From assembly GCA_963815135.1 (NCBI GenBank), contig CAWFFO010000012.1, positions 157,163 to 221,162 on the forward strand: 64,000 nucleotides of DNA, written 5' to 3'. The stretch is from CAIWTU01 sp963815135 (GTDB taxonomy: Bacteria > Desulfobacterota > Desulfuromonadia > Geobacterales > Geobacteraceae). The notes below the pieces were generated by a model. That model had not been told where the DNA came from and searched no databases. It saw nothing but the letters and a program-made list of their open reading frames with translations. This document shows positions 50,557-58,712 of this stretch, piece by piece (position 1 is the first letter of the stretch; the number at the start of each line of letters is the position of its first letter). The position numbers and the translations under genes are program-made.

Positions 50557-51330
50557 ATGTGGTCGAATGCCTCGTCGGAATTGGAACTGCTGCTTTCCGG
50601 CAGAGATGCGATAAAGCTTCTGGAAATTATACATAAAACACTTCCATGCGATTCGGAGGAGGAGCTTGCATCAATTTTTCCGATGCTCCGGGAACTGTTC
50701 TCTTTTGAATGCGTAAATGCCGCGCTGGGTCGGATGGACGGTGAAAACGAAGTCGAAATGTCATGCGGCTTCAACTTCAGCTTTCCGGAAGAATGGATGC
50801 GGGAATACCTTTCGAGAAATTACTTTCAGACGGACTCGGTTATCAGGGAAAATTTTTCAACGTTCAAGACCCAGCACTGGTCCATGGCCAGAAAGGAGGT
50901 TCACCGACAAAAAGAAATCACTTCCCTCGGCATGGACTTCGGCATCAGGGAATGCTGGACCCACGGCTCAGGACCCGCAAGACAGGAAAAATTCGGGAGC
51001 ATGTTCTGTTTTGCCGGCACATCAATGAAGTATGACAGACGCAGCGCGTTCATCCTGGATGTTGTCATCCCCCACCTTCATCTCGCCCTATCAGGCATTT
51101 TCGATAAAAAACGTGCGTATTCGGAAAGAATTCTCCTTTCCGACAGGGAAAAGGAAGTTCTCGATTGGCTGAAACAGGGGAAAAGCTCCTGGGAAATCTC
51201 GGTTATACTCGGAATCAGCGAAAGGACTGTGAATTTTCACGTCAGCAATATCATGCGAAAACTCGGTGCGACAAACAGGGCCCAGTCGATCGCGGTTGCC
51301 GCACGCCTCGGACTGGTAGACTTTGAATAA
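50557..51330 (+). CDS. LuxR-type autoinducer-binding regulator, paralog 1
   Basis: 257 residues from the ATG at 50557; an upstream ATG at 50542 lies within the GGAGGTGA ribosome site. The ligand domain keeps the TraR/LuxR pocket at exact spacing: W80, Y84, D93, W108 (TraR W57, Y61, D70, W85), while the proline after the Asp is Ser. The C-terminal helix-turn-helix, LSDREKEVLDWLKQGKSSWE followed by ISERTVNFHVSNIMRKL, has the invariant Glu, Leu and Gly. It should be a signal-responsive activator of lux-box promoters; no LuxI partner lies in the window. Confidence 0.9.
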   Translation: MWSNASSELELLLSGRDAIKLLEIIHKTLPCDSEEELASIFPMLRELFSFECVNAALGRMDGENEVEMSCGFNFSFPEEWMREYLSRNYFQTDSVIRENFSTFKTQHWSMARKEVHRQKEITSLGMDFGIRECWTHGSGPARQEKFGSMFCFAGTSMKYDRRSAFILDVVIPHLHLALSGIFDKKRAYSERILLSDREKEVLDWLKQGKSSWEISVILGISERTVNFHVSNIMRKLGATNRAQSIAVAARLGLVDFE

Positions 51331-51443
51331 TTCCAACCGCTAAATATCCACTCAATATATTTAAGTATATATTTTCTTGACTTGACCGGCAGTCATTAGT
51401 AATTTGAATATCAATTAATTTAGACGCCGGAAGAGAAGAGAAA

Positions 51444-51719
51444 ATGAATAAGACATCGAGTTTCTTCGGCAAAATAGGTTGGCATTACGATTTTCTGATA
51501 ACGATTGACAAACTGCATGTCTGGGGCCCCATGTTTTTTTTCGAGGGAACCGACCGTTCGGGCCGAAATGTGCTCCTGTACGTTCCGGATCAGGAAGAGC
51601 CGGTTGAAGCAGATGCCGGAGAAAAAATCGTAGTGAGGGGCAAGGTATCGGCACATGATATTATTTTTGAAGTGCCCTTCACGGTTATCGAGGCGACTTC
51701 GGGAATTGCAAAGCTGTGA
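51444..51719 (+). CDS. Hypothetical small protein between LuxR paralogs
   Basis: 91 residues starting MNKTSSFFGKIGWHYDFLIT, with a beta-rich middle (WGPMFFFEGTDRSGRNVLLY) and a small-barrel-like end (GEKIVVRGKVSAHDIIFEVP). I do not recognise it; the end resembles an OB-type strand pattern. It sits 113 bases after paralog 1. A GGAAGAGAAG purine stretch lies before the ATG. Confidence 0.6.
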   Translation: MNKTSSFFGKIGWHYDFLITIDKLHVWGPMFFFEGTDRSGRNVLLYVPDQEEPVEADAGEKIVVRGKVSAHDIIFEVPFTVIEATSGIAKL

Positions 51720-51820
51720 GAAGTTCTTTTATCATTAGCGGGTGAAAGTCCGGGGTTGTCGTACATACTTGAACAAACCTTATGTAATCAGACCCAGTCG
51801 ATGTTCTTGGTTAAAAATAA

Positions 51821-51850
51821 TTGACAAACAATAATTGTTTTCGGTACAGT
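51821..51850 (+). promoter_or_regulatory. Promoter of LuxR paralog 2 with an internal palindrome
   Basis: TTGACA (51821-51826) and TACAGT (51845-51850) are 18 bases apart. The spacer holds AAACAATAATTGTTT (51826-51840), a near-perfect palindrome placed like an operator. It is not a lux box. Confidence 0.5.
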
Positions 51851-51904
51851 CCGGGCTGAGCAAGGTGACGGTGAAATCCTCATCCCGCGGTACCGAGGCG
51901 ACAT

Positions 51905-52705
51905 ATGTCCGATGCAAGAGAAGGAATGTCCATACCGTTGCCGGAACGTCCGGAATTCATTTCCGGTCTTTCCGGCATTGATGCAATTACTCTTCTCGAA
52001 ATAATTCATCAGACCCTTTCCTGCAGCACAGAAGAAGATTTCGTCGATCTTTTCCCGAAGCTTCAGCAACTGTTTCCTTTCGACTTCGCCGGCGCCCTTT
52101 TGGGCGGCATTGACGAGGGCAACAAACTCGTCATCGCCCATGGCGTAAATATCGGCTTTCCCTCGGAATGGCTGAGTGAATACCTGGCAAAAGGCTATTT
52201 CCATCTGGATGTGGTGACTAAAGAAACCTTCAGGATCTGCAGACCCGGGCACTGGTACTACGGAATGGAGAATTACGTAGTACCCGAAGAGATTGTTTCT
52301 CTCAACATGGATCTGGGAATGGCGGAGTGTTATTCTCACGGCGCTAGCCGCTCAAGCCCTGGACAATACGGGGCCATGTTCTGCTTCACCGGCCCCTCGA
52401 TAAAATACGACAGACGTGCAATCTCCGCACTCGCGGTTGTCGTTCCCCACCTCCATCTCACTCTCTCCACAATTTTCAACGGCAGGCAGTCGAATGAAAA
52501 CCGTCCCGTCCTTACCGCACGGGAGAAGGAAGTCCTCAACTGGCTGAAGCAGGGGAAGAGCTCCTGGGACATATCGGTCATCCTTGGGATAAGCGAGAGC
52601 ACCGCCAATTACCACGTTTACAATATTATGAGAAAACTTGATGCTTCCAACAGGTCCCAGGCGGTAGCGATTGCGGTCCGTCTCGGGTTGATCGACTTCT
52701 ATTGA
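51905..52705 (+). CDS. LuxR-type autoinducer-binding regulator, paralog 2
   Basis: 266 residues. Pocket residues W89, Y93, D102 and W117 lie at exact TraR spacing; the proline after the Asp is Val. The segment MAECYSHGASRSSPGQYGAM corresponds to the region of TraR G113. The C-terminal helix-turn-helix is LTAREKEVLNWLKQGKSSWD then ISESTANYHVYNIMRKL. GAGG lies 7 bases before the ATG. It is closest in sequence to the decayed copy at 55109. Likely a LuxR solo. Confidence 0.9.
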   Translation: MSDAREGMSIPLPERPEFISGLSGIDAITLLEIIHQTLSCSTEEDFVDLFPKLQQLFPFDFAGALLGGIDEGNKLVIAHGVNIGFPSEWLSEYLAKGYFHLDVVTKETFRICRPGHWYYGMENYVVPEEIVSLNMDLGMAECYSHGASRSSPGQYGAMFCFTGPSIKYDRRAISALAVVVPHLHLTLSTIFNGRQSNENRPVLTAREKEVLNWLKQGKSSWDISVILGISESTANYHVYNIMRKLDASNRSQAVAIAVRLGLIDFY

Positions 52706-52845
52706 GCAGATGTGAATGAAGATTTATCCTCTAAAGGCTTTCCCCGTTACTGTTCCCATATTGTCCATGTTAATGGATATATTCAACCCTAATTCACAAA
52801 CGCCAACAGCACGGGCCGCAACCGGGTCCGGAGTGTTCCCCGTTC

Positions 52846-54294
52846 TCAGCAAACCGTTTCCGCCAGCCAGCCGAGGGTTTCCAGCGCCTGTTCTATCTGC
52901 TCCGACCAGAAGGAGGCGTTCAGCCGGAAGCAATTGCCGTACTTGTCCCCCAATGTGAATATTGTTCCGGGGGCCATGCTGATCCCCTTTTGCCGTGCCG
53001 CCACATAGAGTTTAAAGGCATCGAATCCTTCCGGCATTTCAACCCAGATGGTATAACCGCCTTCAGGCCGGGTGACCCTTGTTCCTTCGGGAAAATGGCG
53101 GCCGACCGCGTCCCTCATCCGGGCAACCTGACTTGCATAGGTCCGCCGAAGCCCGCGCAGGTGATGATCATAGCCGCCATTTGCGAGAAACTCGGCAACG
53201 GCAAGCTGGGTCGGCGAGGCAGTTGCAATGTTGAAGAGCGACTTGAGCTGCTCCACTTTCCGCTGAAACCTGCCGGGGGCAATCCAGCCGACCCGGTAGC
53301 CGGGCGCCAGGGTTTTGGAGAAGGAGGAGCAGTAAAGCACCAACCCCTTCTCGTCAAAGGCCTTGGTGGAGACGGGCCGGGTCGGGCCGAAAGCGAGATC
53401 GCCGTAGACATCGTCTTCGATCAGGGGGATATCGTATCTTGCCAGCAGTTCGACCAGTTCCCGCTTCTTCCCGTCCGGCATGAGGCTTCCGAGCGGGTTG
53501 TTGAAATTCGCGATGGTGATGCAGGCGCTGACCTTGTTGTGTCTGATTGCGTAGCCGAGCACGTCCAGGTTCATTCCCTCTCCCCGGCTGGAAGGTATCT
53601 CGAGAATCTTCAGCCCCATCCACTGCATGAAATTGAGGAAAGTATGGAATACCGGAGACTCTATGGCCACGGTGTCCCCCGGGCGGCATATGGCCTGAAG
53701 CGCCAGTGATATCGCTTCCACGCAACCGGAAGTGATTACGATTTCGTCAGCCGTCAGTGCACGGCCCGAGTCGAGAGATCGTCTGGCGATCTGGGTGCGC
53801 AGCCGTCTGGCGCCTTGCGTCTCGGTATATGAAATGCTCTGGACCCGGAAACGACGTGATTCCGCGGCAAGCATGCGGTTCAGTTTGTCGATCGGCAACA
53901 GGTCCGGATTCGGTATGCATTTCCCGAGCGGCAGAAGCGAGGTGTCGGATATGCTGCACATGACCTCCATGGCGATATCCCCCAGGGTTACGCTGTTCGG
54001 GGCGATGTCCGCTGCCATGTCGCCTGGAACCGGACGGCCTTCCGGTTCCGGAAAAGAGGAGCGGACGTAATATCCCGACTGGGAACGAGCCTCGATCATT
54101 CCAGCATTTTCCAGTTGAGCATAGGCTCCCATCACCGTGTTGACGCTGACACGCATCTGCCGGCTCAGCGCCCTTAACGACGGTATCCGGTCGCCGGGGC
54201 GGAACGTCCCCTGTTTAATCATTTCACCGATTCTGCGGGAGACATCTTCATAAAGAAGCTTCTTCCCCGATTCATTCCGTGTATTGGTTCTCAT
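52846..54294 (-). CDS. MocR/PdxR-type regulator (GntR helix-turn-helix fused to aminotransferase domain)
   Basis: 482 residues. GntR-type winged helix at 1-80: SRRIGEMIKQGTFRPGDRIP, SLRALSRQMRVSVNTVMGAY. Type I aminotransferase fold from about 115, with PLP lysine in YCSSFSKTLAPGYRVGW, and VACITIANFNNPLGSLMPDG-like substrate loop. Such proteins use PLP or a PLP adduct as effector and control PLP, GABA or taurine genes. It is divergent from the DGC-domain gene, with an inverted repeat between them that may be its operator. Effector unknown. Confidence 0.92.
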   Translation of the reverse strand: MRTNTRNESGKKLLYEDVSRRIGEMIKQGTFRPGDRIPSLRALSRQMRVSVNTVMGAYAQLENAGMIEARSQSGYYVRSSFPEPEGRPVPGDMAADIAPNSVTLGDIAMEVMCSISDTSLLPLGKCIPNPDLLPIDKLNRMLAAESRRFRVQSISYTETQGARRLRTQIARRSLDSGRALTADEIVITSGCVEAISLALQAICRPGDTVAIESPVFHTFLNFMQWMGLKILEIPSSRGEGMNLDVLGYAIRHNKVSACITIANFNNPLGSLMPDGKKRELVELLARYDIPLIEDDVYGDLAFGPTRPVSTKAFDEKGLVLYCSSFSKTLAPGYRVGWIAPGRFQRKVEQLKSLFNIATASPTQLAVAEFLANGGYDHHLRGLRRTYASQVARMRDAVGRHFPEGTRVTRPEGGYTIWVEMPEGFDAFKLYVAARQKGISMAPGTIFTLGDKYGNCFRLNASFWSEQIEQALETLGWLAETVC

Positions 54295-54352
54295 AGCGTC
54301 GAGTATACTCTAATCTCCCGATGAAACAATTACAGTTTAAGCAATAAATTAT

Positions 54353-54385
54353 GGTAACAGTACCTGTTGTCGGATAACTGTTACC
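54353..54385. promoter_or_regulatory. Inverted repeat between the MocR regulator and DGC gene
   Basis: GGTAACAGT (54353-54361) and AACTGTTACC (54376-54385) form 9-bp perfect arms with a 14-base spacer, about 60 bases from the regulator start and 160 bases before the DGC gene. Size and placement fit an operator for the MocR-type regulator. Confidence 0.55.
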
Positions 54386-54542
54386 AAGATAAAAGTGAAG
54401 CTCTACATCTGTACCTTTTTCCTGAATGACCCTATATTTTTCATAAATCATGTCTGATCGGCCGGACGGGTGATGTAATGGATGGAACAGTGCAACGACA
54501 CGATCATGTGAAAACATGAAAAAGCTGGAAAAGGAGACGACA

Positions 54543-55046
54543 ATGAAAGACAGTAGTTGCTGCGGAACGGAAAATGGGACGTTGGCGGACAATGGCTGCG
54601 AGGTGGTTTGTATCGAGAAAACAAAGAACAGTTGCCATCTCTGCGAGGATTACGCGGAACGCCGGAAAGCGATGCCGGTGGCGGTAATGTGTTGTGAGGG
54701 CGCATGCCTGCGCGGCGAGGTGGCCCGCCAGGCGGCCAATATGCTCTGCCACACCCTTGCTCCGGAGAAAACGGCGAGGATATGTCTTGGCGGAGCGTTC
54801 ACCAAGGACACGGGGCAACGGACCCTTGTGCGCAACGCCAAACGGCTGATCGCCCTGGAGGGCTGTCACATAAACTGTTCATCCAGGATGATGAACGGTG
54901 TCATCAAGGGACTGAAGCCGGAAGTCATAATAGCCGACCGGCTCTACGAATTTGACAAGGGCCTGTTCGGTATCGAGGAAATGCCGCCGGAACAGATACA
55001 GGCCCATGCCCTCGCAGTTGCGCGAAAGATAGCAGAGACCCTGTAA
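54543..55046 (+). CDS. DGC-domain zinc-binding protein
   Basis: 167 residues from the ATG at 54543 with AAAGGAGA; an in-frame ATG at 54516 has no site. Cysteine motifs: SSCCGTE at the N-terminus, VMCCEGACLRGEVARQAANM, ARICLGGAFTKDTGQR, ALEGCHINCSSRMM with conserved D-G-C-type (E-G-C here) and ADRLYEFDKGLFG. The family is small, cysteine rich and metal binding, function unknown. It is divergent from the MocR-type regulator and ends at a terminator. Confidence 0.85.
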   Translation: MKDSSCCGTENGTLADNGCEVVCIEKTKNSCHLCEDYAERRKAMPVAVMCCEGACLRGEVARQAANMLCHTLAPEKTARICLGGAFTKDTGQRTLVRNAKRLIALEGCHINCSSRMMNGVIKGLKPEVIIADRLYEFDKGLFGIEEMPPEQIQAHALAVARKIAETL

Positions 55047-55063
55047 ATTGCGGTAATAGCAGG

Positions 55064-55100
55064 CAGCGGCGGGCAATTTGTTGTGCCCCGCCGCTTTTTT
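55064..55100 (+). terminator. Intrinsic terminator after the DGC gene
   Basis: AGCGGCGGGC and GCCCCGCCGCT pair with one bulged base across an 11-base loop, followed by TTTTTT. It lies 18 bases after the stop codon. Confidence 0.82.
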
Positions 55101-55108
55101 CTCTCAAT

Positions 55109-55221
55109 TTACAAGGTTTTACTGGTCCGCCGATAAATTTCGACAGACGTGCAATCTCCATGTTCGCATTTGCCGTTGTTCATCTTAATGTCGCCATTTG
55201 TAATACCTTCCGCAGCAAACA
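55109..55221 (+). pseudogene. Fragment of a LuxR-type regulator gene
   Basis: The plus-strand frame QGFTGPPINFDRRAISMFAF then AVVHLNVAICNTFRSKQ (stop) aligns with CFTGPSIKYDRRAISALAVV and VPHLHLTLSTIFNGRQS of paralog 2, without gaps. It covers only the end of the ligand domain; neither the N-terminus nor the helix-turn-helix survives. It is therefore a decayed paralog. Confidence 0.75.
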
Positions 55222-55313
55222 GTAGCATGACAATTGCCGCACTCTCCCACTCAGAAATAAGGAAGTACTCAACCGTTGATTGCAAAAACAATCCATCCTA
55301 AAAAAAGCAGTCT

Positions 55314-55444
55314 CTCGCCAAGGCGCCAAGAACACCAAGTAAAATCGAATAGTTATCTGTACCAGATAATTCACCTAATTGGTGCAAGTCCTTTTTTCTT
55401 TACAAGCATTTGAATTTCTTTGCGTCTTTGTAGCTTTGCGTGAG
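55314..55444. repeat. Dispersed repeat of the CGCCAAGGCGCCAAGAACAC type
   Basis: CTCGCCAAGGCGCCAAGAAC at the left and TTTGCGTCTTTGTAGCTTTG with CGTGAG at the right are the two ends of an intergenic repeat seen in many genomes. The arms are partly complementary and the interior is AT-rich. Confidence 0.6.
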
Positions 55445-55466
55445 TAAATGCCGTTTTCAGGTCCAT

Positions 55467-55486
55467 ACCTGTAACTAGTTACAGGT
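55467..55486. promoter_or_regulatory. Lux-box palindrome 1 (perfect)
   Basis: ACCTGTAACTAGTTACAGGT is identical to its own reverse complement and shares both 7-base arms (ACCTGTA, TACAGGT) with the Vibrio fischeri lux box. A TTATGG -10-like hexamer begins 16 bases after it and the 4-TM gene starts 84 bases downstream. Confidence 0.8.
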
Positions 55487-55569
55487 GAAAAATCGGTCGT
55501 GTTATGGAATCATCAGACTGGAGCAATGGTTATTAATCAAGGTTAAAAATTTTTTAAAGGAGAGAAAGA

Positions 55570-56025
55570 ATGAGTGAAATTAAGCATGTCCGGTGGGGAT
55601 GGCTCAGGTTTATGTATGTTTACACTATTATCGGAGCGGGAAGTTTCGGGTTGGGCATGATTTTTATTCCCGCTGTCGTGCAATCGACCTTCGGATTTCC
55701 CGGTCAGGATCCGGTCGTCTTTGGAATTACCGCAAGCGTTTATACGGCATTCGGGCTCATATCTGTCCTGGGTCTGAAGTCACCTTTGAAATTCGCTCCT
55801 GTTCTATTGCTGCAGCTTTGCTACAAGGTGATATGGCTGACCTGCGTTGTCCTGCCCCTTCTGTTTTCCGGCCGCTTCCCCCTGTATGCGACAACGCTTC
55901 TGATCATTTTTGTAACCTATATCATCGGCGATCTCATTGCCATACCGTTTTCTTATGTCTTCTCGAAACGAACGGATTCGCAGGAGGCGACGTCGTATGA
56001 ATCATTTACTGCGGAGGCGAATTAA
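55570..56025 (+). CDS. Four-span membrane protein under lux-box control
   Basis: 151 residues with hydrophobic spans at about 14-36, 49-68, 75-95 and 104-128 (FMYVYTIIGAGSFGLGMIFI, VVFGITASVYTAFGLISVL, APVLLLQLCYKVIWLTCVVL, TLLIIFVTYIIGDLIAIPF), then a polar tail. I recognise no named family. AAAGGAGAG lies 6 bases before the ATG. The perfect lux box upstream and a terminator downstream make it a single-gene unit. Function unknown. Confidence 0.8.
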   Translation: MSEIKHVRWGWLRFMYVYTIIGAGSFGLGMIFIPAVVQSTFGFPGQDPVVFGITASVYTAFGLISVLGLKSPLKFAPVLLLQLCYKVIWLTCVVLPLLFSGRFPLYATTLLIIFVTYIIGDLIAIPFSYVFSKRTDSQEATSYESFTAEAN

Positions 56026-56117
56026 AGCTTTATTGATACTCAAAGAGAATAAAGAGAAAATCACGGGTAGTGATCCCGGAAAATGCCGAACCATTCCTTC
56101 ATTATTCTCCTGTGCGG

Positions 56118-56144
56118 GCGCCCCGGCACAAGGGTGCTTTTTTT
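56118..56144 (+). terminator. Intrinsic terminator after the four-span membrane protein
   Basis: GCGCCC and GGGTGC pair across a loop of 8 bases with one wobble, followed by seven T residues (56138-56144). Confidence 0.75.
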
Positions 56145-56204
56145 CGCATTTTCCGGTCAGCATTAAACTGATAAGCATAATCCTTCTATGATTTATTCTG
56201 TTGA

Positions 56205-56224
56205 ACCTGTAAAATCTTACAGGT
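56205..56224. promoter_or_regulatory. Lux-box palindrome 2
   Basis: ACCTGTAAAATCTTACAGGT has both 7-base arms of the lux box and a 6-base centre. As with box 1, an ATCGGT follows within a few bases. It lies 294 bases before the iron-sulfur protein gene; the dispersed repeat at 56301-56381 stands between, so insertion may have lengthened the leader. Confidence 0.75.
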
Positions 56225-56300
56225 TATATATCGGTTAGTTTTTTGTTAATTATGGTGTTAAATTAGATGTATTCGCAAAAAGTCCGAAAGGACTCCCGAC

Positions 56301-56381
56301 CGTCATTCCCGTGGAAAAGGGAATCCAGGAATTTCAAATGGTTAAAAACAGGCTGGATACCCGTTTCACGGGTATGACGAC
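56301..56381. repeat. Dispersed repeat of the GTCATTCCCG...GGGAATCCAGG type
   Basis: CGTCATTCCCGTGG with GGGAATCCAGG at the left and CTGGATACCCG with CGGGTATGACGAC at the right are the complementary ends of a widespread intergenic palindrome. Confidence 0.7.
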
Positions 56382-56517
56382 TTATTGCGAGGCCATCAAA
56401 ATTGAGGACTGTGAAAATACTGTCCGGATGAGGAACTTGATGCCCTGGCGCCGGACAGATGAATATTGCCGACAGGGGCATATTCGGTTACGATAAAACC
56501 GATCAAAGGAGAAGTTT

Positions 56518-57831
56518 ATGGGACATCTGGTGGGAAAAGACATCTTCAGGCAACTCGGCAGAAAAATCGACGGGATGGAAATGAGGGCGCCGTGGAACGA
56601 CAAGCTGCATGCGATTCTGAAGGAGCTTTACACCACTGAGGAAGCCGATGTGGTAGTGAAGATGCCGTATGGCTTGTCCAGTGTCGACCAGCTTGGGATG
56701 GCTACTGGGTATAAAAAGGACGTGTTGCTGGGAATCCTCGACGGCTTGTGCTCGAAGGGCCTGGTAATCGATCTCTGGGTTAACGATGAGTACCGCTATG
56801 TCCCTTCTCCCATGGTGGTCGGGATATTCGAATTCACCATGATGAGACTTGGGGCCAACCTGAATACGAAGCAATGGGCCAAGCTCCTGAATGAATACAT
56901 GGAAGTTGACGAATCCTTTCGCGTGGCCAATTTCGGCCATGGCGAACAGATTTTCGCCATGAGGGCCATGCCCCATGAAGAGGCCCTGGGTTCTTCGGAA
57001 TTTTTCGAGGTGCTGGATTACGAGAAGGCTTCGGCCCTGATAGCGGAGAACGACAGGTTCGCCATCGGGCTTTGCAGTTGCCGCCATGAGAAACTGCACC
57101 TGGGAGAGAAAACATGCGATGTACCCCTGGAAAAATGCTCCCAGTTCGGTTCAGCGGCGGACTTTATGATCCGGCACAACCTTTCCCGTGAAGTCGGCAG
57201 GAGCGAGATGGAGGACAACTTCGCCCAATCGCGGGAGATGGGCCTTGTCTTCGGCGCCGACAATGTACAAAAAAATATAAAATTCGTCTGCCACTGCTGC
57301 GGCTGCTGCTGCGGACCCCTGCTCGGCATAAGCAAATACGGCTACACGAACAACCTCGTAACGTCTTCTTATATCGCAGAAATATCCGATGAGACATGCA
57401 ACGGTTGCGGAAAATGCGCAAAGGCGTGCCCGATCAACGTGATCGACATGGTCGCCGTGGAAAATCCGCAGGGGAAAAGGAAGCGGGATGCGCGGATTGA
57501 TGCGTCCGTGTGCATCGGCTGCGGGGTCTGCGCCCTGAAATGCCCCACCAGGGCCTGCACGCTTGCAAAGCGGAAACAGAGAGTCATCCACCCGGAGACC
57601 ACCTTCGAAAGGCTGATGCTGCAATGCCTGGAAAAGGGGACGCTGCACAACCAGATCTTCGCCAATCCGCAAAGCATAAACGAAAAATTCATGCGAGTCT
57701 TTGTCGGTGCCTTCCTCAGGCTTCCACCCGTTAAAAAGGCCCTGATGAGCGACAGGTTGAGGTCCAGATTTCTCGAAGCCATGAAAGACGGGGTAAGGAA
57801 GCAAGGGAAGGGGTGGGCGCTGGAGCTGTAA
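56518..57831 (+). CDS. 4Fe-4S ferredoxin-type protein with N-terminal winged-helix-like domain
   Basis: 437 residues. Residues 25-100 resemble a winged helix (YTTEEADVVVKMPYGLSSVD, YKKDVLLGILDGLCSKGLVI). The middle has CSCRHEKLHLGEKTCDVPLE and CHCCGCCCGPL, further cysteine groups. Two 4Fe-4S motifs follow: CNGCGKCAKACPINVIDM and CIGCGVCALKCPTRACTL. It is a cytoplasmic electron carrier or redox enzyme component. AAAGGAG precedes the ATG. It starts the lux-box-2 operon and its stop overlaps the membrane methyltransferase start. Confidence 0.88.
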   Translation: MGHLVGKDIFRQLGRKIDGMEMRAPWNDKLHAILKELYTTEEADVVVKMPYGLSSVDQLGMATGYKKDVLLGILDGLCSKGLVIDLWVNDEYRYVPSPMVVGIFEFTMMRLGANLNTKQWAKLLNEYMEVDESFRVANFGHGEQIFAMRAMPHEEALGSSEFFEVLDYEKASALIAENDRFAIGLCSCRHEKLHLGEKTCDVPLEKCSQFGSAADFMIRHNLSREVGRSEMEDNFAQSREMGLVFGADNVQKNIKFVCHCCGCCCGPLLGISKYGYTNNLVTSSYIAEISDETCNGCGKCAKACPINVIDMVAVENPQGKRKRDARIDASVCIGCGVCALKCPTRACTLAKRKQRVIHPETTFERLMLQCLEKGTLHNQIFANPQSINEKFMRVFVGAFLRLPPVKKALMSDRLRSRFLEAMKDGVRKQGKGWALEL

Positions 57832-58565
57832 TGAGCCGGGAAAAATTGCTGAACAGATTTGCTGCTTACGCCACAGTCGCCCTGGCCGGAATTTCAGGCG
57901 GAGGTTCGCTGTTACTGTTCGCCATATTTCTTTTCTCAGGCCCTCCGATAATGATCGACATCGGACCGGGACGGGGCCGGGCTTTATGCCTGGACGCCGG
58001 CCTCTCCCTGGCTTTTTTCATCCAGCACAGTGGGATGGTCCGAAGGCCGTTCCGTAATTTGCTGGCCCGCTTTGTCCCCGTGGAATTCGCCGGCGCCTTT
58101 TATTCGATTGCCTCGGGCCTGGTTCTGTCGGCGGTTGTCGTATTCTGGCAGGAGGACTCCCCACTTTTTATGGCGCCTCCCGGAGCACTCCGGTGGGCTT
58201 TCCATGCTCTATATGTTCTTTCTTCGCTCGGTTTTCTATGGGCGGGCCTGTCTCTCAAATCGTTCGATCCGTTCGGCGTCAGTCCGATCCTGCGGAATTT
58301 GAGGGGAGCTGAACCGGAGAGAATGCCTTTTACCGTCAGGGGGCCGTATCGCATGATACGTCATCCCCTGTATTTATTCTCAATATTGATGATCTGGTCA
58401 TGCCCTGACCAGACTACCGACAGGTTGCTGTTTAACGTTACATGGACTTGCTGGATAATTGTCGGTGCACACTTCGAGGAACGTGACCTGATAAACGAAT
58501 TCGGCGACGCCTACAGACAGTATCAGCGCACCGTTCCTATGCTCTTTCCGCGCCGGATCAGGTGA
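57831..58565 (+). CDS. Isoprenylcysteine/phospholipid methyltransferase-type membrane protein
   Basis: 244 residues with about five hydrophobic spans. The C-terminal signature VRGPYRMIRHPLYLFSILMI and FEERDLINEFGDAYRQYQRT is the SAM-binding core of ICMT/PEMT-like and NnrU-like membrane enzymes. Its ATG overlaps the upstream stop by one base, so it is coupled to the iron-sulfur protein and shares lux box 2. It may methylate a lipid or a lipidated product; substrate unknown. Confidence 0.83.
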   Translation: MSREKLLNRFAAYATVALAGISGGGSLLLFAIFLFSGPPIMIDIGPGRGRALCLDAGLSLAFFIQHSGMVRRPFRNLLARFVPVEFAGAFYSIASGLVLSAVVVFWQEDSPLFMAPPGALRWAFHALYVLSSLGFLWAGLSLKSFDPFGVSPILRNLRGAEPERMPFTVRGPYRMIRHPLYLFSILMIWSCPDQTTDRLLFNVTWTCWIIVGAHFEERDLINEFGDAYRQYQRTVPMLFPRRIR

Positions 58566-58712
58566 AAAGCACAAGCTGTGCCAGTTATACTCTTCTTTTT
58601 TCTCACATATTTTAAATATCAATTAATTGAATAATTATATTTTATCTGTTATTTTTCAAGATGGTCAGAATATTCCGGTTGACTACGTCGGAACACCCTC
58701 AAAGAGGCAATC

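Larger units (their letters stand above)
55222..55569. other. Gene-free stretch with dispersed repeat and lux-box promoter
   Basis: 348 bases between the LuxR fragment and the 4-TM gene. It holds a palindromic repeat at 55314-55444 and, just before the gene, the perfect lux-box palindrome at 55467-55486. The remaining bases show no frame. Confidence 0.5.
56026..56517. other. Gene-free stretch with terminator, lux box 2 and repeat
   Basis: 492 bases before the iron-sulfur gene. In order it holds the terminator at 56118-56144, lux box 2 at 56205-56224, a small AGTCC/GGACT hairpin at 56281-56294 and the dispersed repeat at 56301-56381. No credible frame is present. Confidence 0.5.

Noticed and set aside
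54353..54385. Inverted repeat considered as a sixth lux box because it contains ACCTGTTG
   Set aside because: The palindrome centre is elsewhere (GGTAACAGT arms, 14-base spacer) and there is no CAGGT at the required spacing.
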